Source: PNON01 sp964387025
GTDB lineage: Bacteria; Chloroflexota; Anaerolineae; Anaerolineales; Anaerolineaceae
Assembly (NCBI GenBank): GCA_964387025.1
Contig: CAYLUZ010000001.1
Span: forward strand, 496,001 to 560,000
Reading direction: 5' to 3'
Length of the DNA: 64,000 bases
Notes under the pieces: generated by a model
Told to the model about the DNA's origin: nothing
The model's input: the letters and a program-made list of their open reading frames with translations, nothing else
The model's database searches: none
Program-made: the position numbers and the translations under genes
In this document: positions 60,703 through 64,000 of the stretch, one piece after another
How positions within the stretch are numbered: the stretch's first letter is position 1
Layout: each line of letters begins with the position of its first letter

Positions 60703-61242
60703 TTAATTCCGCCTAGTCCACTTAGGAATCATAAAGGGAGTTTTCGCCTTATAATCCAGATAATCCTGTCCGAACCTCGCAGCCAACTCGTGTTCCTCTA
60801 TTCGTTTCAGGTAGAGTATCAACAATCCCCCAAAGAGAGCAACAGTAAACAGGGAAACCAACGATCCAACAGCCACTGCGACGCCCCCATAGGCGCAGAT
60901 CGTACCGAAGGTCATGGGGTTGCGGCAGTATTTGAAGGGTCCGCTGATCAGTAATTTTTGGGTGGGTATCATTGGCAGAGGTGTGCCGTTGGCCTTGAAG
61001 AGCTGCATGCCAATAGACCACCAGGCAAAAAACAGGCCGGTCAGAAGCATGATACCCGCCACCAGAAAATTGACCAAACCAAAGAAAAAAGATGGCAAGT
61101 GAAGTAGTGTATCCAGTTTGGGGATAGCGATGATGAGAGCGTATGGGATCAGGAATATGAAAAGTATTCCGGCGAAGATCATCGCGATCACTCTAATCAA
61201 CAGGGGTTGTTCTTTTGTAGACCAACGCAGGATAATATTCAT
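60703..61242 (-). CDS. Isoprenylcysteine carboxyl methyltransferase-like membrane protein
   Basis: 179 residues from ATG 61242, chosen because GGTGGAG lies 4 nt upstream; an in-frame ATG at 61260 is less well placed. There are four or five helices. GPFKYCRNPMTFG and the EEHELAARFGQDYLDYKAKTP ending are the signature of the ICMT/PEMT (NnrU-like) family of SAM-dependent membrane methyltransferases. Bacterial members methylate unknown, often lipid or small hydrophobic substrates. It is divergent from the acetyltransferase gene. Confidence 0.8.
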   Translation of the reverse strand: MNIILRWSTKEQPLLIRVIAMIFAGILFIFLIPYALIIAIPKLDTLLHLPSFFFGLVNFLVAGIMLLTGLFFAWWSIGMQLFKANGTPLPMIPTQKLLISGPFKYCRNPMTFGTICAYGGVAVAVGSLVSLFTVALFGGLLILYLKRIEEHELAARFGQDYLDYKAKTPFMIPKWTRRN

Positions 61243-61414
61243 CGACTCCACCTCGTGCATTCGAATATATTATCATTATTGCACAGTTTACCAGTTAATT
61301 TACATTAATTTATGATAGCTGGCGACCGTAGTAATTGGTGAGACTCAAAGACCGGAGCGACCATTAGAGGATCTGCTTACAGCATGTGCGCTACCGGTTG
61401 GTCCCTGGAATAAT

Positions 61415-61443
61415 CTGAAAAGTATCCTGAAATCTCTTATAAT
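61415..61443 (+). promoter_or_regulatory. Candidate promoter giving a near-leaderless mRNA
   Basis: CTGAAA (61415-61420) and a perfect TATAAT (61438-61443) are 17 bp apart. The -10 ends 6 nt before ATG 61450, so transcription would begin at or next to the start codon. No ribosome-binding site is visible. Confidence 0.4.
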
Positions 61444-61449
61444 TAAACC

Positions 61450-62649
61450 ATGAAAACCAATAAAGATTATTCCATTATTCAACCTGACCAGGATATGCAT
61501 ATCCTGCGAATCGGACAACTCTGTGCTGATACCTTTTCCGAAGGAAAGTACGTTGAACAATACTGTGAAAACTACATCGGCAACAGCATATATGATTGGA
61601 ATACCTCCAGAGTGATGCTGAATGGTGAGAAGATGATCCACCATTGGGGGGTGTGGGGCTATCAGATGCGGTTGGAATCGGTACAGCTCAAAGTGGCCGG
61701 CATAGGTGCGGTTGCCACTCATCCTGATTACCGTAAGCAGGGTCTGATGCATCTGGCAGCGAAAGAGTCATTTGAGGCAATGGAACATGATGGCTATGAT
61801 ATCAGCATCCTGCGCGGCAGACACTATGTGAAAATGGGTTATGCCCGGGCGTGGAATTATATCCACTACAACATAAAGCAAGAGGATATTACGAAACATA
61901 AGCTACAACAACCTTATCAGCGGTTGACTGTGGAGCATATAGGTGAAGTGGAAGAGTTATATAACCAGGCATACTCCGGTTACAGCGGCACTGCCATCCG
62001 GCCCATATACTTAAAAATGCACCCTGATAACCTCCATGTGTACGGCTGGTTCGATGTACAGGGTAAACTCGAAGGATACATCCGGGCGATGCCGGATGAG
62101 GATAACCCCAAAGAATTCCAGTGTGTGGAAGCCGTGGGAGATCCGCTGCAGGGATTGGCGGTGCTGGCTGAACTCTACCAGGGCAAAGAATATGAGAAAC
62201 TGACCTGCTTCACCCTGCCGTACCTGCACCCCATGCTACAGTCCTTACGAAAAGGGGCAGTAATTGTCGAAGAACGGTATTTTGATATTTCCGGTTGGCG
62301 GGTACGCATCATCAACCTGCAAAGAACCTTAACCAAACTCATCCCATTGTTCGAGAAACGGCTGGTAGAATCGCGATATGCAAATTGGCAGGGAAGCATG
62401 CTGCTGGATGCCGGCTTTGTGAAAGCCAGCATCAACATGGATCAAGGAAGAGTCGAAATAACAGAAGATGGAATCTCAGAGAATGTACTCCGCGGAGGAG
62501 CTGAAATTGCCCGCTTCCTGATCGGTTCGGATGAGGCGGATGAGATCATCCGCCAGGCAGAGATGGAATGCAGTGGTATATCCGTTGAGTTGGCACGAGT
62601 GCTTTTTCCCAACCTGCACCCCATGATGAGCCAATGGGATGAGTATTAA
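61450..62649 (+). CDS. Eis-like GNAT N-acetyltransferase
   Basis: 399 residues. The N-terminal GNAT domain has the acetyl-CoA loop VATHPDYRKQGL at 88-99. A second GNAT-like region and a C-terminal SCP2-like part (ITEDGISENVLRGGAEIARFLI) complete the Eis architecture. Eis proteins acetylate amines on proteins or aminoglycosides. The target here is unknown. It stands alone between divergent and co-directional neighbours, with its own promoter. Confidence 0.8.
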   Translation: MKTNKDYSIIQPDQDMHILRIGQLCADTFSEGKYVEQYCENYIGNSIYDWNTSRVMLNGEKMIHHWGVWGYQMRLESVQLKVAGIGAVATHPDYRKQGLMHLAAKESFEAMEHDGYDISILRGRHYVKMGYARAWNYIHYNIKQEDITKHKLQQPYQRLTVEHIGEVEELYNQAYSGYSGTAIRPIYLKMHPDNLHVYGWFDVQGKLEGYIRAMPDEDNPKEFQCVEAVGDPLQGLAVLAELYQGKEYEKLTCFTLPYLHPMLQSLRKGAVIVEERYFDISGWRVRIINLQRTLTKLIPLFEKRLVESRYANWQGSMLLDAGFVKASINMDQGRVEITEDGISENVLRGGAEIARFLIGSDEADEIIRQAEMECSGISVELARVLFPNLHPMMSQWDEY

Positions 62650-62799
62650 TTACCAGGCATTCCGCAAAACCTGGTTGGTCTTTACAAAACGTCAGGACTG
62701 GTCATAATGAAGGTGGGTCGATCGCTACGCAGATGTGTTGGAGTGGGTTGATAACCATCCTGACCCTGGTGATTACTAGTAAGAGAGGAGTACATACTA

Positions 62800-63672
62800 A
62801 TGCCATTTAATAGTAAATCCCGATTGGATTCATCACAGGTTGATGACCGGCGTGGCCGGAGAACAGGAACTGCAGTGGCCATCGGGGGCGGCGGAATCGG
62901 CCTGGTGATCCTGGTGATTGCTTTGCTGACGGGAGTGAACCTCAACGATCTAATAGACGTAACCGGGCAGCAGCCATCGGCTTCGATTGATACCACCAGT
63001 GAGGTCAATAACCTTGCGGATAAATGCCAGACAGGGGCGGATGCAAATACCCAGCAGGATTGCCAGATCGTAGGATTTGTCAACAGCATCCAGGCATACT
63101 GGACTGAAGAATTTTCCAGCCAGGGAGCTGAATACACACCAGCCAAGACGGTCCTTTTTTCAGGATCAACCGATGGAGCATGCGGGTATGCATCTGCTGC
63201 AGTAGGTCCGTTTTACTGCCCAAATGACCAGCAGGTTTACCTCGACCTCAGCTTCTTTGAGGAGTTGCAAGCGCGTTTTGGCGCTCAAGGCGGTGCGTTC
63301 GCCGTAGCTTATGTTCTGGCTCACGAGTATGGCCATCACATCCAGGATCTGGCTGGTGTGCTTGACGCCTCGGGGAACTCTGGTGCCACTGGGCCTCAGA
63401 GCGCTTCAGTACAAACCGAACTCCAGGCTGATTGCCTGGCTGGCGTCTGGATGTTTCACGCTACTGAAACCGGGTATCTCACCCAACCGACAGAAGCGGA
63501 GATCGCTCAGAGTCTCGATGCGGCGGCATCTGTAGGCGACGATCGCATTCAGAACATGACCCAAGGTTATGTCTCCCCTGAATCATGGACGCATGGATCG
63601 TCTGAGCAGCGGCAGCAGGCTCTTATGACAGGGCTGCAGTCAGGTGACATCAATTCATGTGACGGGAATTGA
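62800..63672 (+). CDS. YpfJ-type neutral zinc metallopeptidase
   Basis: 290 residues. An N-terminal charged segment (DRRGRRTG), one transmembrane helix at about 26-46 and an outside domain with the zinc motif HEYGHH at 175-180 and a later ELQADCLAGVW, the third ligand region of PF04228. Four Cys in the external part could pair. AGAGAGGAG precedes ATG 62800. A membrane-anchored protease of unknown substrate. Confidence 0.9.
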   Translation: MPFNSKSRLDSSQVDDRRGRRTGTAVAIGGGGIGLVILVIALLTGVNLNDLIDVTGQQPSASIDTTSEVNNLADKCQTGADANTQQDCQIVGFVNSIQAYWTEEFSSQGAEYTPAKTVLFSGSTDGACGYASAAVGPFYCPNDQQVYLDLSFFEELQARFGAQGGAFAVAYVLAHEYGHHIQDLAGVLDASGNSGATGPQSASVQTELQADCLAGVWMFHATETGYLTQPTEAEIAQSLDAAASVGDDRIQNMTQGYVSPESWTHGSSEQRQQALMTGLQSGDINSCDGN

Positions 63673-63786
63673 ACCCACCTTGGAATACCTTTAATATAAC
63701 CTGGTTTACGCTTACATAAGCTGTCGGGGTGTAATTGAGAACTCGTTCCAGCTTAGATTGCGTAATTTAGTACGAATGGAAACCTT

Positions 63787-64000
63787 ATGAATAATTCGAT
63801 CAATTGGAACCAGGCAATTATTGATGAGTTTCGGGCTAACTCAGGCAAGGTTGGCGGTAGGTTTGCTGGTAGAACTTTGCTTATTCTCCATACAGTTGGA
63901 GCAAAAAGCGGACAAGAACGAATCAATCCGACTACTTATGTCATGGATAGTGATCGGCTCGTGATCATTGCATCTAAAGGTGGCGCTCCGACCAATCCGG
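63787..64000 (+). CDS. Nitroreductase-family deazaflavin(F420)-dependent oxidoreductase, 3'-truncated
   Basis: The first 71 codons are in the window. GRFAGRTLLILHTVGAKSGQ, then INPTTYVMD and VIIASKGGAPTNP, is the N-terminal signature of the Ddn-like family (PF04075), which uses reduced F420 to reduce nitro or quinone compounds. The ATG at 63787 follows GAATGGAAACC. The rest lies beyond the window. F420 use is typical of Actinomycetota and several Chloroflexota. Confidence 0.85.
   Translation, partial: MNNSINWNQAIIDEFRANSGKVGGRFAGRTLLILHTVGAKSGQERINPTTYVMDSDRLVIIASKGGAPTNP

Noticed and set aside
62650..62690. Terminator after the Eis-like gene
   Set aside because: The inverted repeat (ACCAGG with CCTGGT) has only 6 bp and a long loop with no T-run.

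Overview
The window looks like chromosomal DNA from a Chloroflexota bacterium, most likely of the class Anaerolineae. This is inferred from the gene mix and not proven. The pointers are a secreted protein of carbohydrate-binding-like modules joined by Thr-Pro linkers, a DUF4388 protein paired with an MglA-like GTPase, an XPB/Ssl2-type helicase-associated-domain protein, a probable F420-dependent oxidoreductase at the right edge, and moderate GC. No rRNA, IS element, prophage or CRISPR array was seen.

Bases 1 to about 49.1 kb are a single surface-polysaccharide island with every gene on the + strand and most stop/start codons overlapping or separated by a few bases. It opens inside a GDP-fucose synthase gene and continues with a Wzm/Wzt-type ABC exporter, two GT-B capsule-type transferases, methyltransferases, at least five GT-A/GT-B glycosyltransferases and five polytopic GT-C-like or DUF6056 enzymes. 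It also holds two membrane sulfatase/phosphotransferase-like enzymes, a Wzz-like and a Wzy/WaaL-like protein. Three nucleotide-activated acid-sugar modules are visible. The first, at 6.2-9.2 kb plus 13.1 kb, has a PseB-like dehydratase, an RmlD-like reductase, a NeuB with SAF domain and an SpsF-like cytidylyltransferase. The second, at 20.8-23.9 kb, has an SDR, a NeuA-KdsC fusion and a SAF-less NeuB, and fits a Kdn-type route. The third, at 37.9-40.4 kb, has a cytidylyltransferase, a 2-hydroxyacid dehydrogenase and an SDR. A fused ATP sulfurylase/APS kinase, a TauE-type anion permease and five sulfotransferases imply that the glycan is sulfated.

From 49.1 to 58.5 kb the content becomes housekeeping and accessory: a DUF1232-like protein, a small Cys-containing protein, 2-amino-3-ketobutyrate CoA ligase (kbl), a helicase-associated-domain protein, 6-phosphofructokinase, a five-module secreted protein with a structured leader encoding a possible short peptide, and the DUF4388/GTPase pair behind a near-consensus promoter.

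From 58.5 kb to the end there is a tRNA-Gly(TCC) followed by a partial duplication of its 3' end, an orphan promoter/double-hairpin unit, and a MerR-family regulator whose own promoter has a 19-bp dyad spacer. A LacI/CcpA-like palindrome lies at its predicted start of transcription. After it come a hypothetical protein, an isoprenylcysteine-methyltransferase-like membrane protein, an Eis-like acetyltransferase, a YpfJ-type zinc metallopeptidase and the start of a deazaflavin-dependent nitroreductase gene that runs off the window.
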